The position numbers were made by a program, and so were the translations under genes. Of a stretch of 64,000 nucleotides of DNA, positions 45,512 through 54,741 are shown piece by piece (within the stretch, counting starts at the first letter, position 1; the number at the start of each line of letters is the position of its first letter). Source of the DNA: Ahrensia marina (GTDB lineage Bacteria > Pseudomonadota > Alphaproteobacteria > Rhizobiales > Rhizobiaceae); contig NZ_JXMU01000002.1 of assembly GCF_001293565.1 (NCBI RefSeq), forward strand, positions 186,001 to 250,000, in the 5' to 3' direction. The notes beneath the pieces were generated by a model. That model was not told the origin of the DNA, did not search any database, and was given only the letters and a program-made list of their open reading frames with translations.

Positions 45512-46393
45512 ATGCGCGTTGGTTTTATTGGTCTTGGTAATATGGGCGCTCCGATGGCGGCTAACCTCGCCAAGGCGGGGCATGACGTTTTTGGTCTTGA
45601 TGCTGCAGGCGCTACCGCTGAGGGCGTAAAGCAGGTTGAGACCATTATTGATGCAGTAGTTGACATGGATTGCGTTATTACGATGCTGCCCAATGGACGT
45701 ATTGTTAAAGAGGTGTGCGAGAAAGCCCTTGAACATATGGTGTCTTCAACTGTGCTGATTGATTGTTCAACCATTGATATTGAAAGCGCACGCGCTGTCC
45801 ATGCGGCTTGTGCGTCGAAAGAAATCCTCAGTGTTGATGCGCCCGTATCCGGCGGTGTGGGCGGCGCTCAGGCCGGTAGCTTGACCTTTATGGCCGGTGG
45901 CAGTCAGGACGCTTTTGATAAAGCAAAAGCTCTGCTTGAGATAATGGGCGGGAAAATCGTTCATTGCGGTGAGGGCGGAGCCGGACAGGCGGCAAAAATT
46001 TGTAATAATATGATCCTCGGTATTTCGATGATCGGTGTATGCGAGGCATTCGCGCTGGGTGAAAAACTGTCGCTTGACCCTCAAAAATTATTTGATGTGG
46101 TCTCGACCTCTTCAGGTTCCTGCTGGTCTGTGAACACCTATTGTCCTGCACCCGGTGTTGGTCCTCAAAGTCCCGCCGACAATGATTATAAGCCGGGCTT
46201 TGCAGCCGAATTAATGCTCAAGGATTTGTTGCTGTCGCAATCTGCGGCCGAACTGGTAGATGCTGACACGCCAATGGGAGAGCGGGCCGCCGGCTTTTAT
46301 CAGAAATTTGTCGATAATGACGGGACGGGCAAGGACTTTTCTGCCGCACTTGAATTCTTCAAATCTGCAGCGCGGGGAGATTCCAATGGCTGA
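45512..46393 (+). CDS. mmsB: 3-Hydroxyisobutyrate dehydrogenase MmsB
   Basis: 293 aa from the ATG at 45512, with GGGAGGGAG upstream; the open frame before it lies inside the hydrolase gene. It oxidises 3-hydroxyisobutyrate to methylmalonate semialdehyde, the substrate of MmsA. Rossmann motif VGFIGLGNMGAPMAANLAKA, substrate loop DAPVSGGVGGAQAGSLTFM, and the catalytic Lys in GQAAKICNNMILG. It overlaps the enoyl-CoA hydratase start by 8 bp. Confidence 0.95.
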   Translation: MRVGFIGLGNMGAPMAANLAKAGHDVFGLDAAGATAEGVKQVETIIDAVVDMDCVITMLPNGRIVKEVCEKALEHMVSSTVLIDCSTIDIESARAVHAACASKEILSVDAPVSGGVGGAQAGSLTFMAGGSQDAFDKAKALLEIMGGKIVHCGEGGAGQAAKICNNMILGISMIGVCEAFALGEKLSLDPQKLFDVVSTSSGSCWSVNTYCPAPGVGPQSPADNDYKPGFAAELMLKDLLLSQSAAELVDADTPMGERAAGFYQKFVDNDGTGKDFSAALEFFKSAARGDSNG

Positions 46394-47156
46394 ACTCATA
46401 AAAATTAAACAGGATGGCCGTGTCGTTCTTGTCACTTTAAATCGCCCTGAAGCACTGAATGCGCTCAACAGTCAGGTGATGAACGAGCTTGCAACCGAGC
46501 TAAAGCCTTATGACAGAGACCCGAATGTGGGGTGTTTTGTTATCACTGGATCGCAAAAAGCATTCGCAGCCGGCGCAGATATCAAAGAGATGTCGGACAA
46601 AGACTATATGGATGTGTTCCATGAGGATTTCTTTTCAGGTTGGGATGCTTTTGCAAAGCTACGTACACCGAAAATCGCCGCAGTTTCCGGTTTCGCGCTC
46701 GGTGGTGGCTGCGAATTGGCGATGATGTGCGATATTATCTATTGCAGTGAAAGCGCAAAATTCGGACAGCCGGAAATCAAACTCGGCGTCATTCCCGGTA
46801 TGGGAGGCTCGCAGCGTTTGACCAAGCTTGTCGGTAAAGTAAAATCTATGGATATGATTTTAACAGGCAAGATGATGAATGCTGCCGAAGCGCTGGAAGC
46901 CAATCTTGTTGCCCGTATTTTTCCTGATGATGCGCTTGTCCCTGAAACACTGAAAATTGCCGAAACCATTGCCGGTTTTGGCAAGGCATCCACATTGCTT
47001 GCTCGCGAAAGTGTGGAACGCGCGCTGGAAACATCATTGCAAGAAGGCATTCTGTTTGAGCGTCGTGTCTTCCATTCATTGTTTGCAACAGAAGATCAGG
47101 CTGAAGGCATGGCAGCCTTTACCGAAAAGCGCAAAGCTGCCTTTAAAGGGCGTTAG
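46386..47156 (+). CDS. Enoyl-CoA hydratase
   Basis: 256 aa from the ATG at 46386, overlapping mmsB by 8 bp and with GGGGAG upstream. Crotonase-fold: FAAGADIKEMS (oxyanion hole), SGFALGGGCELAMMCDIIYC with the first catalytic Glu, and QPEIKLGVIPGMGGSQRL with the second. In this operon it should hydrate methacrylyl-CoA to 3-hydroxyisobutyryl-CoA, between the dehydrogenase and the hydrolase; it probably also serves fatty-acid oxidation with the thiolase that follows. Confidence 0.93.
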   Translation: MAELIKIKQDGRVVLVTLNRPEALNALNSQVMNELATELKPYDRDPNVGCFVITGSQKAFAAGADIKEMSDKDYMDVFHEDFFSGWDAFAKLRTPKIAAVSGFALGGGCELAMMCDIIYCSESAKFGQPEIKLGVIPGMGGSQRLTKLVGKVKSMDMILTGKMMNAAEALEANLVARIFPDDALVPETLKIAETIAGFGKASTLLARESVERALETSLQEGILFERRVFHSLFATEDQAEGMAAFTEKRKAAFKGR

Positions 47157-47165
47157 GAGATCACG

Positions 47166-48341
47166 ATGACCGGTGTTGTTATTACGGGTGCAAAGCGCAC
47201 GCCGATGGGCGGTTTTCAGGGTGCCCTTGGCAGTGTAAGCGCTCCCGATCTTGGCGGTGTTGCCATTGCCGCAGCGCTCAAAGAAAGCACGCTGTCACCG
47301 CAAAACATTGATGAAGTGCTGATGGGGATCGTGCTTCCTGCGGGGGTTGGTCAGGCTCCGGCGCGGCAAGCAAGTCTGGCTGCGAATGTGCCGATTAATA
47401 TACCATGTACGGCAATCAGCAAAGTTTGCGGCTCTGGCATGAAATCTGTCACAACGGCATGCGACCAGATTGCTTCCGGTTCTGCAAAGACTGTGGTCGC
47501 AGGCGGTATGGAAAGCATGACAAGAGCGCCTTACCTGTCGCTGAACAGCCGCAGCGGTGTCCGTCTTGGTCATAGCCAGCTTATCGATCACATGTTTTTT
47601 GACGGGCTCGAAGATGCCTATGAGAAAGGCGCGCTAATGGGCAAGTTTGCCGAAATGTGCGCTTCCAAATATCAGTTGACACGTGAAGCGCAGGACGATT
47701 ATGCGCTGGCATCTTTAAGCCGGGCGCAGGAAGCCCAAAGCACCGGTAAATTCACCAATGAAATTGCAAAAGTGGTTATTAAGTCACGTAGCGGCGAGAT
47801 CGAATGCGTCGACGATGAACAGCCGCAAAAAGCCCGTCCGGAAAAAATACGGCAACTAAAACCTGCCTTTGCAAAAGATGGAACGGTGACCGCCGCGAAC
47901 GCCTCGTCTATCTCTGATGGTGCGGCAGCGCTCGTTCTGGCAAGTACCGAGGAAGCAAAATCGCAAGGACTGGCCACACGGGCTCGTATCGTCGGTTATG
48001 CTTCCCATGCACGTGAACCGGAATGGTTTACAACAGCACCCGTCGGCGCAACTGAAGCGCTTTTGAAAAAAATCGGGTGGTCTGTTCAGGACGTGGACCT
48101 GTGGGAGGTTAACGAGGCCTTTGCTGTTGTGCCGATGGTCTTCATGCAGCACTTTTCGATAGAACATCAAAACATGAATGTGAACGGAGGAGCCTGTGCT
48201 TTGGGACATCCCATCGGTGCGTCAGGAGCGCGTATTATCGTTACACTTTTAAATGCACTTGAAGAGCGTGATTTAAAGCGCGGCATCGCATCGATTTGTA
48301 TCGGTGGCGGCGAGGGAATGTCGATCGCGATCGAACGTTAG
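47166..48341 (+). CDS. Acetyl-CoA C-acyltransferase (thiolase)
   Basis: 391 aa. Thiolase with the acyl-accepting Cys in ISKVCGSGMKSVT (about residue 88), His in VNGGACALGHPIGASGARI, and the second Cys in SICIGGGEGMSIA. It condenses or cleaves acetyl-CoA units. It is not required for valine catabolism itself, so it probably serves isoleucine, leucine (acetoacetyl-CoA) or general beta-oxidation. It starts 9 bp after the hydratase, and the next gene starts 4 bp after it. Confidence 0.92.
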   Translation: MTGVVITGAKRTPMGGFQGALGSVSAPDLGGVAIAAALKESTLSPQNIDEVLMGIVLPAGVGQAPARQASLAANVPINIPCTAISKVCGSGMKSVTTACDQIASGSAKTVVAGGMESMTRAPYLSLNSRSGVRLGHSQLIDHMFFDGLEDAYEKGALMGKFAEMCASKYQLTREAQDDYALASLSRAQEAQSTGKFTNEIAKVVIKSRSGEIECVDDEQPQKARPEKIRQLKPAFAKDGTVTAANASSISDGAAALVLASTEEAKSQGLATRARIVGYASHAREPEWFTTAPVGATEALLKKIGWSVQDVDLWEVNEAFAVVPMVFMQHFSIEHQNMNVNGGACALGHPIGASGARIIVTLLNALEERDLKRGIASICIGGGEGMSIAIER

Positions 48342-48345
48342 GGCG

Positions 48346-49074
48346 ATGGCATTCAAAGAGCAGATCGCAACGCCCATTGATGCGGCAACAATTATATTGC
48401 TGCGTGACGGTGCTGGTGGGTTGGAAACCTATATGACTGTTCGTGCCGCCACGATGGATTTCCAACCTAATGCCTTGGTCTTTCCCGGTGGCAAAGTTTC
48501 ACCAGGCGATATGGAAGTTTTGCCAGATGACCCGCTTGGTCACTTCAAAACAGCGGCGATACGCGAGACTTTTGAAGAGGTCGGTGTGTTACTTGCCAAA
48601 AGAGGTGGGCAGCACTTGTTAGAGCAGGATATTACGGCTCTTTCTACGTGGCGCAAACAGCTTGTCGCGCACGCTGCAAATATCGGTCAATTTGCCGCTG
48701 GTAGCGGTCTGGTTTTTGATTTTGAAGCACTGCATTTAATCTCGCGCTGGGTTACGCCAAAAGCTATGCCAAAGCGTTTCGATACCTATTTCTTTCTTGC
48801 CGAATTTCCGAAATATCAGGTTCCTGCGCCAGACAATTATGAGGCTGTTCAGGCAGGTTGGTTCACGCCAAACGAGGCTTTGGCAAAGAGCGCGCGGGGC
48901 GAGTACCTGCTGGTGCCACCGACGTATTGGACGCTGAAAGATTTGCTTGAATATAACTCAGTGAGTGAAGCTATTAGCGGTTTGGCGCGCGGCAGTGTTC
49001 AGCCCGTTGAGCCGGTTGTCGTCAAAAAAGATGGCAAAACCATCATTAAGGTGCCGGGCAGAAACGCCAGCTAA
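48346..49074 (+). CDS. NUDIX hydrolase of NUDT19/CoA-diphosphatase type
   Basis: 242 aa from the ATG at 48346, 4 bp after the thiolase stop. NUDIX box with a family insertion: ALVFPGGKVSPGD, then about 17 residues later TAAIRETFEEVGVLLA with the metal-binding REx2EE. The split box is typical of NUDT19-like enzymes, which cut CoA and acyl-CoA into phosphopantetheine and ADP. It ends the acyl-CoA operon, so a role in CoA turnover fits. It is convergent with the response regulator gene, only 2 bp apart. Confidence 0.85.
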   Translation: MAFKEQIATPIDAATIILLRDGAGGLETYMTVRAATMDFQPNALVFPGGKVSPGDMEVLPDDPLGHFKTAAIRETFEEVGVLLAKRGGQHLLEQDITALSTWRKQLVAHAANIGQFAAGSGLVFDFEALHLISRWVTPKAMPKRFDTYFFLAEFPKYQVPAPDNYEAVQAGWFTPNEALAKSARGEYLLVPPTYWTLKDLLEYNSVSEAISGLARGSVQPVEPVVVKKDGKTIIKVPGRNAS

Positions 49075-49076
49075 AG

Positions 49077-49808
49077 TCAGTTTACCCATTCAACATTGGC
49101 AACAAACATATAGCCGCCGCCATATACAGTCTTGATAAACTTGGGTGACTGCGTGCTTTCGCATAATTTCGAGCGTAAACGTGAGATACGCACATCAATC
49201 GACCTGTCAAAATTCTGGTCAGGATCGAGTTTTAAATTATCTAAAATTTGTGCGCGGGAAAATAGGCGGTTGGCCCCTTCGAGAAACATTTTCATAATGT
49301 CCATCTCTGCCATGCTCAATTGTGTGCTGGTTCCATCCTGATGCGCCAGCGTGTAATTGATCATATCAAGGGTCCAATTATCAAATTTTGCCTTAGATGG
49401 CTGGAGCGCTTGGTCGTTCGTACGGCGGGCTTTATTGATGCGGCGCATCACCGTGCGAACACGTGCAACCAGTTCTGCGGTCTCAAAGGGTTTGGAAATA
49501 TAGTCGTCTGCGCCCATTTCCAGACCGACGATTTTATCGGTTAAAGCGCGCCTTCCAGAAATAATGATACTGGCAACATCGGCGTTGTCATTGAGTTTTT
49601 TGATGACATCCAGTCCGTTTTGATCGGGCAGGCCAAGGTCGACCAAACATAGGTCCGGCTTCATGCCATCAATGCCGTCATAAAACTCAGAGGCGCTTGC
49701 AAAGATTTTGCAATCAAATCCATAGTCATTCAATGCAACCTGAATGTTCGCGGCAATATCTTTATCGTCCTCGATGATTGCAATCTTACCTTCGGCGGGA
49801 TTTGTCAT
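49077..49808 (-). CDS. OmpR-family response regulator
   Basis: 243 aa. Receiver domain with KIAIIEDDKDIAANIQV, phospho-acceptor Asp in LCLVDLGLPDQNG (about residue 57) and Lys in DYISKPFE, followed by a winged-helix effector domain (about 135-240: MAEMDIMKMFLEGANRLFSR, DRSIDVRISRLRSKL, FIKTVYGGGYMF). It lies 14 bp downstream of a hybrid kinase gene. OmpR-type proteins bind direct repeats with about 10-bp phasing, as found at 41611 and 51915 in the two flanking operons. The link is inference. Confidence 0.93.
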   Translation of the reverse strand: MTNPAEGKIAIIEDDKDIAANIQVALNDYGFDCKIFASASEFYDGIDGMKPDLCLVDLGLPDQNGLDVIKKLNDNADVASIIISGRRALTDKIVGLEMGADDYISKPFETAELVARVRTVMRRINKARRTNDQALQPSKAKFDNWTLDMINYTLAHQDGTSTQLSMAEMDIMKMFLEGANRLFSRAQILDNLKLDPDQNFDRSIDVRISRLRSKLCESTQSPKFIKTVYGGGYMFVANVEWVN

Positions 49809-49822
49809 TTTTCAACCATCAG

Positions 49823-51829
49823 CTAGCTTGTGAGAACTTTTATGAGTGTCTTCTTGAATACATCTTTATCAAACGGTTTGCGTAAAACCTCGTGATTTTC
49901 ACGCGTAGACTGAACCAATTTATGTTGGCGCGGCAAACCGGTTATCAACAGGATTGCCAGTGTTGGATGATATTGCCTCCATTGAGCGGCCAAGTCGACA
50001 CCTGTTAAATTTCCCGGCATGATAATGTCGCTGACCACACCGGTAATTTCACCAACTTGTTTGACGAGCGTCAATGCCTCCTCTGCACCATCTGCCTCCA
50101 GACAGGGCAATCCCAAATCGCCAAGATAATTGCGTATAAGTGTCCGCATTTCAGGGTCATCGTCAACAATAAGAATTAGCTGGCCTTCAGCATCAAACGG
50201 AATTTGATCATGGGCCGTCACCTTTTCGTCGTTGCGCTCCATCGGAATATACAGTTCGACTTGACCGCCGCCATTTTTCGCATTTTTGAGTTGCAGCCAT
50301 CCGCCTGATTGCTCAAGAAAACCATGAACCATCGAAAGCCCCAAACCTGTTCCTTTGCCTTGAGGTTTGGTCGTGAAAAATGGCTCTGTGCCTTTTGTAA
50401 TGGCATCTTCTGAAAAGCCATGTCCGGTATCTGTAACAGAAATCAGAATGCCGGATTGTAATTCTGGTGAGACCATCAATTGCGCCGCAACTGTGATAGT
50501 GCCTTCGCCATCGTGCGTTTCAATGGCATCGCGCGCGTTAAATAACAAATTGAGGAGCGCGTCTTGAAAGGCACCTTCATCAAGCTGCAGGACAATGTCT
50601 TCTGCTTCAATATCAAGCTCAATGGAAATTGAACTGGACAAAGAAGACGCAAATAGACGGATAAGATTGCGAAGCAATCTCGAAATATTTGTGGGTTTTG
50701 GCTCTAGTTTTTGGCTGAACACATAAGACATCAGATTGTCGATGATACGCGTCCCGCGCCGGGCGGCCTGTTCTGTCGAGTGTAAGAGCTCTTTAAGTGG
50801 CGCATCCAAATCTTTGCCCAAGCGCTCAAGATTGCCCAGAATAACAGTCAGAATGTTCGAAAAGTCATGAGCCAGACCGCTGGTCAGTTGGTTTGTCGTT
50901 TCCAGTCGCTTGGCGCGCAACTGAATCTCGGTGGCGGCCATCTCGGCCGAAACATTAAGCGACTGTACAAAAGCACCTTGTGCCTCTCCGGACTTTCCAA
51001 AATCCGGTGAGAATGTTGTGCGTACAGATTGTATCTCGCCTCTTACATTCTCGACTTCATAGCTGAACGTTACCGTTTTGCCCGCAAAGGATGCTTTGAG
51101 TTGCGGGATGATGAGATTGGCAATCCGCTTTGGAAACACTTGCGAAATTGTTTTGCCAACAAGGTCATGACGATCAATACCCATAACGCTGGAGAAACGG
51201 TTATTGGAAAACTGATAGGTAAAATTAGTGTCGATATAAGCGATATGTGCCGGTACAGCGCGCGTAATCGCCCGTATTCGGTTCTCTGAATCTTCAAGCT
51301 CCGATTTTGCTTTTAAGAGCGCTCTGTTGGTTGCTTCCAATTTGCGGTTTGTCTCGGAAAGCTGGCCTGTGCGGCGGAGCAGTTTATCGGACAGTTCGTC
51401 ACTTCGTGCCCGCAATACCTGCTCGTTTCGCCAAGCTTCGGTAATATCGGAATAGATTGTAACCCAGCCACCATCGTCCAACGGGTGGCCTTCAACAGAA
51501 ATTCTGCGATTGTTCGGACGCGAACGCTCGAAGTAGTGAGCCTCAAAACGGCTTGCGCGTTCCACACGGTCACGCGCCAGTTCAACAGGGTCGCCCGGTC
51601 CAAATTCACCGCGCCGCGCCAAAAATAAAGTTAGGTCTGCAAATGAAAGACCGGGAAAAATCATTCCTTCCGGCAAGTCAAACATTTCTATAAATCGTTG
51701 ATTATAAACCAGCAATTTCATGTCGCGGTCAAAGATAGAGAGGGCTTGCTGAATAAGCTGTATACCCTGCTGAACGACAAGATTTTCAGCAGTTAAATTC
51801 CGTGCTTGTTTAGAATTATCAGCGTGCAC
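49823..51829 (-). CDS. PAS-domain hybrid sensor histidine kinase
   Basis: 668 aa from a GTG with AAGGAG upstream. No membrane helix is seen, so it senses a cytoplasmic signal. Order: PAS of the PAS_7 type (about 15-130), coiled coil (about 135-185), second PAS (about 190-295), HisKA with GLAHDFSNILTVILGNLERL, HATPase (NLLFNARDAIETHDG; DTGHGFSED; GKGTGLGLSM) and a C-terminal receiver (LILIVDDDPEMRTLI; GVVSDIIMPGNLTG) with phospho-acceptor Asp. A receiver on the kinase plus a separate OmpR-type regulator suggests either a phosphorelay or a phosphate sink. It is divergent from the ABC/CoA-ligase operon. Confidence 0.9.
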   Translation of the reverse strand: MHADNSKQARNLTAENLVVQQGIQLIQQALSIFDRDMKLLVYNQRFIEMFDLPEGMIFPGLSFADLTLFLARRGEFGPGDPVELARDRVERASRFEAHYFERSRPNNRRISVEGHPLDDGGWVTIYSDITEAWRNEQVLRARSDELSDKLLRRTGQLSETNRKLEATNRALLKAKSELEDSENRIRAITRAVPAHIAYIDTNFTYQFSNNRFSSVMGIDRHDLVGKTISQVFPKRIANLIIPQLKASFAGKTVTFSYEVENVRGEIQSVRTTFSPDFGKSGEAQGAFVQSLNVSAEMAATEIQLRAKRLETTNQLTSGLAHDFSNILTVILGNLERLGKDLDAPLKELLHSTEQAARRGTRIIDNLMSYVFSQKLEPKPTNISRLLRNLIRLFASSLSSSISIELDIEAEDIVLQLDEGAFQDALLNLLFNARDAIETHDGEGTITVAAQLMVSPELQSGILISVTDTGHGFSEDAITKGTEPFFTTKPQGKGTGLGLSMVHGFLEQSGGWLQLKNAKNGGGQVELYIPMERNDEKVTAHDQIPFDAEGQLILIVDDDPEMRTLIRNYLGDLGLPCLEADGAEEALTLVKQVGEITGVVSDIIMPGNLTGVDLAAQWRQYHPTLAILLITGLPRQHKLVQSTRENHEVLRKPFDKDVFKKTLIKVLTS

Positions 51830-51914
51830 GTGTGCGAAACTCCTTTGAGGCGACCTGCGTATGATGTCACACTTACATGGAAAATGCTCGATTTACAGAG
51901 CAGTTTTCGGGCTG

Positions 51915-51984
51915 CAACATTTCGTAATATTCGTGAAATTCTTATGCAATGTTAACTGCGTATTACAGGTTTAAGTTTGGGAGG
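51915..51984 (+). promoter_or_regulatory. Shared promoter module, copy B (between hybrid kinase and livG-type gene)
   Basis: CAACATTTCG, TAATATTCGT, GAAATTCTTA (51915-51944), then GTTTGGGAGG at 51975-51984, in exactly the arrangement seen at 41611-41680. Here GGGAGG serves as the ribosome-binding site of the ABC ATPase gene (ATG 51995). The motif is also 86 bp from the kinase start on the other strand, so autoregulation is possible. Confidence 0.65.
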
Positions 51985-51994
51985 ACTTGGTCAT

Positions 51995-52795
51995 ATGCTC
52001 TTGCAGGTTGACAATATTTCTTTGTCATTTGGCGGTATTAAAGCGCTTCAAAATGTCAGCTTTTCAGTCGATGAAGCTGAGCTGTTTTCCATAATTGGCC
52101 CTAACGGGGCCGGCAAAACATCAATGCTCAATTGCATATCAGGACGTTACACGCCTGATGAAGGGTCAATCAAATTTGCGGGTGAAGAACTGCTCGGTCG
52201 CAAAACGAGCGAACGGCCTGAAATCGGCATCGGCCGCACATTTCAAAACCTTGCTCTTTTCGACCATATGACAGTTCTCGATAATATTATGGTCGGTCGT
52301 CACCACCTTCTGAAAAACAATTTTCTTACCGGTATGGCCTATTGGTTTGGCGCGCAAAAAGAAGAGTTGGAACATCGGCGCCATGTTGAGGATATTATTG
52401 ATTTCCTTGAAATCCAGCATATTCGCAACGCGCAGGCAGGCACGCTTTCTTATGGATTGCGTAAGCGCGTAGAGCTTGCCCGGGCAATCGCTTTGGGCCC
52501 GAAACTTGTTCTTCTTGATGAGCCAATGGCTGGCATGAATATGGAAGAAAAAGAGGATATGGCGCGCTTTGTTGTAGACCTCAATCAGGAACTCGGCATG
52601 ACTGTGATCATGATCGAGCATGACATGGGCGTTGTCATGGATATTTCTGACCGGGTTATGGTGCTCGATTTTGGCGCGAAAGTCTGTGATGGCTTGCCGG
52701 ATGAGGTGATGGCCAATGATCACGTTCAAAAGGCTTATCTTGGCGCTGAATTTGATGACGACATCGAAGCCGATACACAAAAAGAGGTGGCATGA
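51995..52795 (+). CDS. livG: Branched-chain-type ABC transporter ATP-binding protein (LivG-like)
   Basis: 266 aa from the ATG at 51995, with GGGAGGA 10-16 nt upstream; a TTG at 51977 is rejected. HAAT-family ATPase with Walker A GPNGAGKTS, LivG-type GIGRTFQNLALFDHMTVLDN, signature LSYGLRKRVELARAIAL, Walker B LVLLDEPMAGMN, and H-loop IEHDMGV. It overlaps the AMP-ligase gene by 4 bp. The operon holds a binding protein, two permeases and a second ATPase but also CoA ligases, so the cargo is likely a carboxylic acid rather than an amino acid. Confidence 0.93.
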   Translation: MLLQVDNISLSFGGIKALQNVSFSVDEAELFSIIGPNGAGKTSMLNCISGRYTPDEGSIKFAGEELLGRKTSERPEIGIGRTFQNLALFDHMTVLDNIMVGRHHLLKNNFLTGMAYWFGAQKEELEHRRHVEDIIDFLEIQHIRNAQAGTLSYGLRKRVELARAIALGPKLVLLDEPMAGMNMEEKEDMARFVVDLNQELGMTVIMIEHDMGVVMDISDRVMVLDFGAKVCDGLPDEVMANDHVQKAYLGAEFDDDIEADTQKEVA

Positions 52796-54732
52796 TGAAC
52801 GCAGTCGCTACCAAAAGAAACGGTCTTGATACACTTCCAAAATTACTTGCAGACAATGCAAAGCATTTTCCTTCTGAAACAGCTTTGCGCGAAAAGACTT
52901 TTGGCATTTGGGTGAGCCAGAGTTGGGGCGAATACAATACCAATGTACGGCGTATTGCTCTGGGGCTTACAAAGCTGGGCATCAAGAAAGGCGATGTTGT
53001 CGGCTTGATCGGCGACAACCGTCCCGACTGGGTTGCCGGCGAAATCGCTGCGCATGCATGCGGCGCTTATACTTTGGGTCTTTACCGTGATCTGATGGAG
53101 AAGGAGCTTGCCTATCTCGTCAATTATGCCGGCGCACGTTTTATCTTTGCTGAAGATGAAGAGCAGGTCGACAAGTTTTTGAACCTTGCGGGCGAGTGCC
53201 CGTCAATTGAAAAAATCATCTATGAAGATCCGCGTGGGATGCGCAAATATGATGATCCGCGCCTGCTGCCTTTGGAAGAACTGCGCGAGCTTGGTGATCA
53301 ACTCCACGCAGAAGCTTCAGGCCGTTACGATGAAATGGTCGCGCAGACGAATGGTGATGATGTTGCAATTTTATGCGCAACATCGGGCACGACATCCAAT
53401 CCTAAGCTGGCAATGCTGTCCGCACGCAGCGTAATTGATCACTGCCATGACTATTTGAGCGTCGATCCGAAAAGCCACATGGACGAATATGTATCCACAC
53501 TGCCTATGCCTTGGATCATGGAGCAGATTTACGCTGTGGGAATGTCGCTCATTTCACGCATGAAGGTTAACTTCGTTGAATCGTCGGAAACATCGATGTC
53601 GGACCTGCGTGAAATTGGTCCAACCTTTGTGCTGTTTGCTCCACGTGTATGGGAAGACATTGTGGCAACCGTGCGCGCGCGCATGATGGATTCATCCTGG
53701 GTCAATCGCGTGCTTTATGATTACTTTTCAAAACGCGGCATCAGTAAGTTCGAAGCGGGTAAAAACTCCACACTGGCCAAAATTGGTTTGTTTAATGCGT
53801 TGAAAGACCGACTTGGATTAAGCCGCGTAACTTCGGCTGCAACGGGCGGTGCCGCGCTTGGCCCTGATACATTCAAATTCTTCCTTGCGATGGGTGTGCC
53901 TTTGCGCCAGCTTTATGGCCAGACTGAGCTTCTGGGTGCTTATACCATTCACAGGCAGGGCGATGTTGATTTCGATACCGTCGGCGTCCCGTTCACCGAT
54001 GATATTAAAGTTGAGATCAAAGACCCCGATGCTGAAGGCATTGGTGAGATTGTCACCCGCCACAACAATATGTTTCTGGGATATTATAAAAATGAAGAAG
54101 CATCCAAGAAAGACATGGTCGATGGTTGGATGCAAACAGGGGACGCCGGTTATTTCAATGGCAACGGTCATCTTGTCGTAATCGACCGCATTGTCGACTT
54201 GGCCGAAATGAACAGCGGCTTGCGGTTCTCTCCGCAATTTATCGAAAATAAATTGAAGTTCTGCCCTTATATCGGCGAAGCGGTCATTCTTGGCGCAGGG
54301 CGCGATCATCTGGCTGCGATCGTTTGTATCCGCTACTCTATTCTGGCCAAATGGGCGGAAAAACGGCGTATATCTTTCACCACCTACACGGACCTTTCAT
54401 CACGGCCTGAAGTGTATGAGTTGATCGAAAACGAAATCAACGAAATCAATAAGACACTTCCTGAAGCGCAGCAGATTAAAAAGTTTGTCTTGCTCTACAA
54501 AGAGCTTGATGCCGATGATGGCGAATTGACACGCACACGTAAGGTGCGCCGTTCTGTGGTTGCTGAAAAATACGCCGACATTATCGACACGATTTACTCG
54601 GACAAAGGCTATGTCGATATCGACACAATGATCACCTTCCAAGATGGCTCCCAGCAGCGCATCCAGACCAAAATAGCCGTTCGCGACTTGCCTGGTCAGG
54701 ATGTGCCTGTCTTGCCCGTGGCAGCGGAATAG
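52792..54732 (+). CDS. AMP-forming acyl-CoA synthetase (long-chain/FAA1-like) in the ABC operon
   Basis: 646 aa, ANL family, of the larger COG1022-like type. P-loop ILCATSGTTSNPKLAML (about residues 192-208), SAATGGAALGPDTFKFFL, YGQTELLGAYTIHR, and WMQTGDAGYFNGNGHLVVIDR. The C-terminal TRTRKVRRSVV part has the lysine region. It activates an imported acid to its CoA thioester. It is tucked between livG- and livH-type genes (overlap 4 bp, gap 9 bp), which implies coupling of uptake and activation. The substrate is unknown; fatty or aromatic acids are possible. Confidence 0.9.
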   Translation: MMNAVATKRNGLDTLPKLLADNAKHFPSETALREKTFGIWVSQSWGEYNTNVRRIALGLTKLGIKKGDVVGLIGDNRPDWVAGEIAAHACGAYTLGLYRDLMEKELAYLVNYAGARFIFAEDEEQVDKFLNLAGECPSIEKIIYEDPRGMRKYDDPRLLPLEELRELGDQLHAEASGRYDEMVAQTNGDDVAILCATSGTTSNPKLAMLSARSVIDHCHDYLSVDPKSHMDEYVSTLPMPWIMEQIYAVGMSLISRMKVNFVESSETSMSDLREIGPTFVLFAPRVWEDIVATVRARMMDSSWVNRVLYDYFSKRGISKFEAGKNSTLAKIGLFNALKDRLGLSRVTSAATGGAALGPDTFKFFLAMGVPLRQLYGQTELLGAYTIHRQGDVDFDTVGVPFTDDIKVEIKDPDAEGIGEIVTRHNNMFLGYYKNEEASKKDMVDGWMQTGDAGYFNGNGHLVVIDRIVDLAEMNSGLRFSPQFIENKLKFCPYIGEAVILGAGRDHLAAIVCIRYSILAKWAEKRRISFTTYTDLSSRPEVYELIENEINEINKTLPEAQQIKKFVLLYKELDADDGELTRTRKVRRSVVAEKYADIIDTIYSDKGYVDIDTMITFQDGSQQRIQTKIAVRDLPGQDVPVLPVAAE

Positions 54733-54741
54733 GAGAATGAC

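Noticed and set aside
52166-52780. 204-codon open frame on the minus strand inside the LivG-type gene
   Set aside because: It lies wholly antisense to a convincing ABC ATPase, has no ribosome site or recognisable domain, and its residue make-up is that of a shadow frame.
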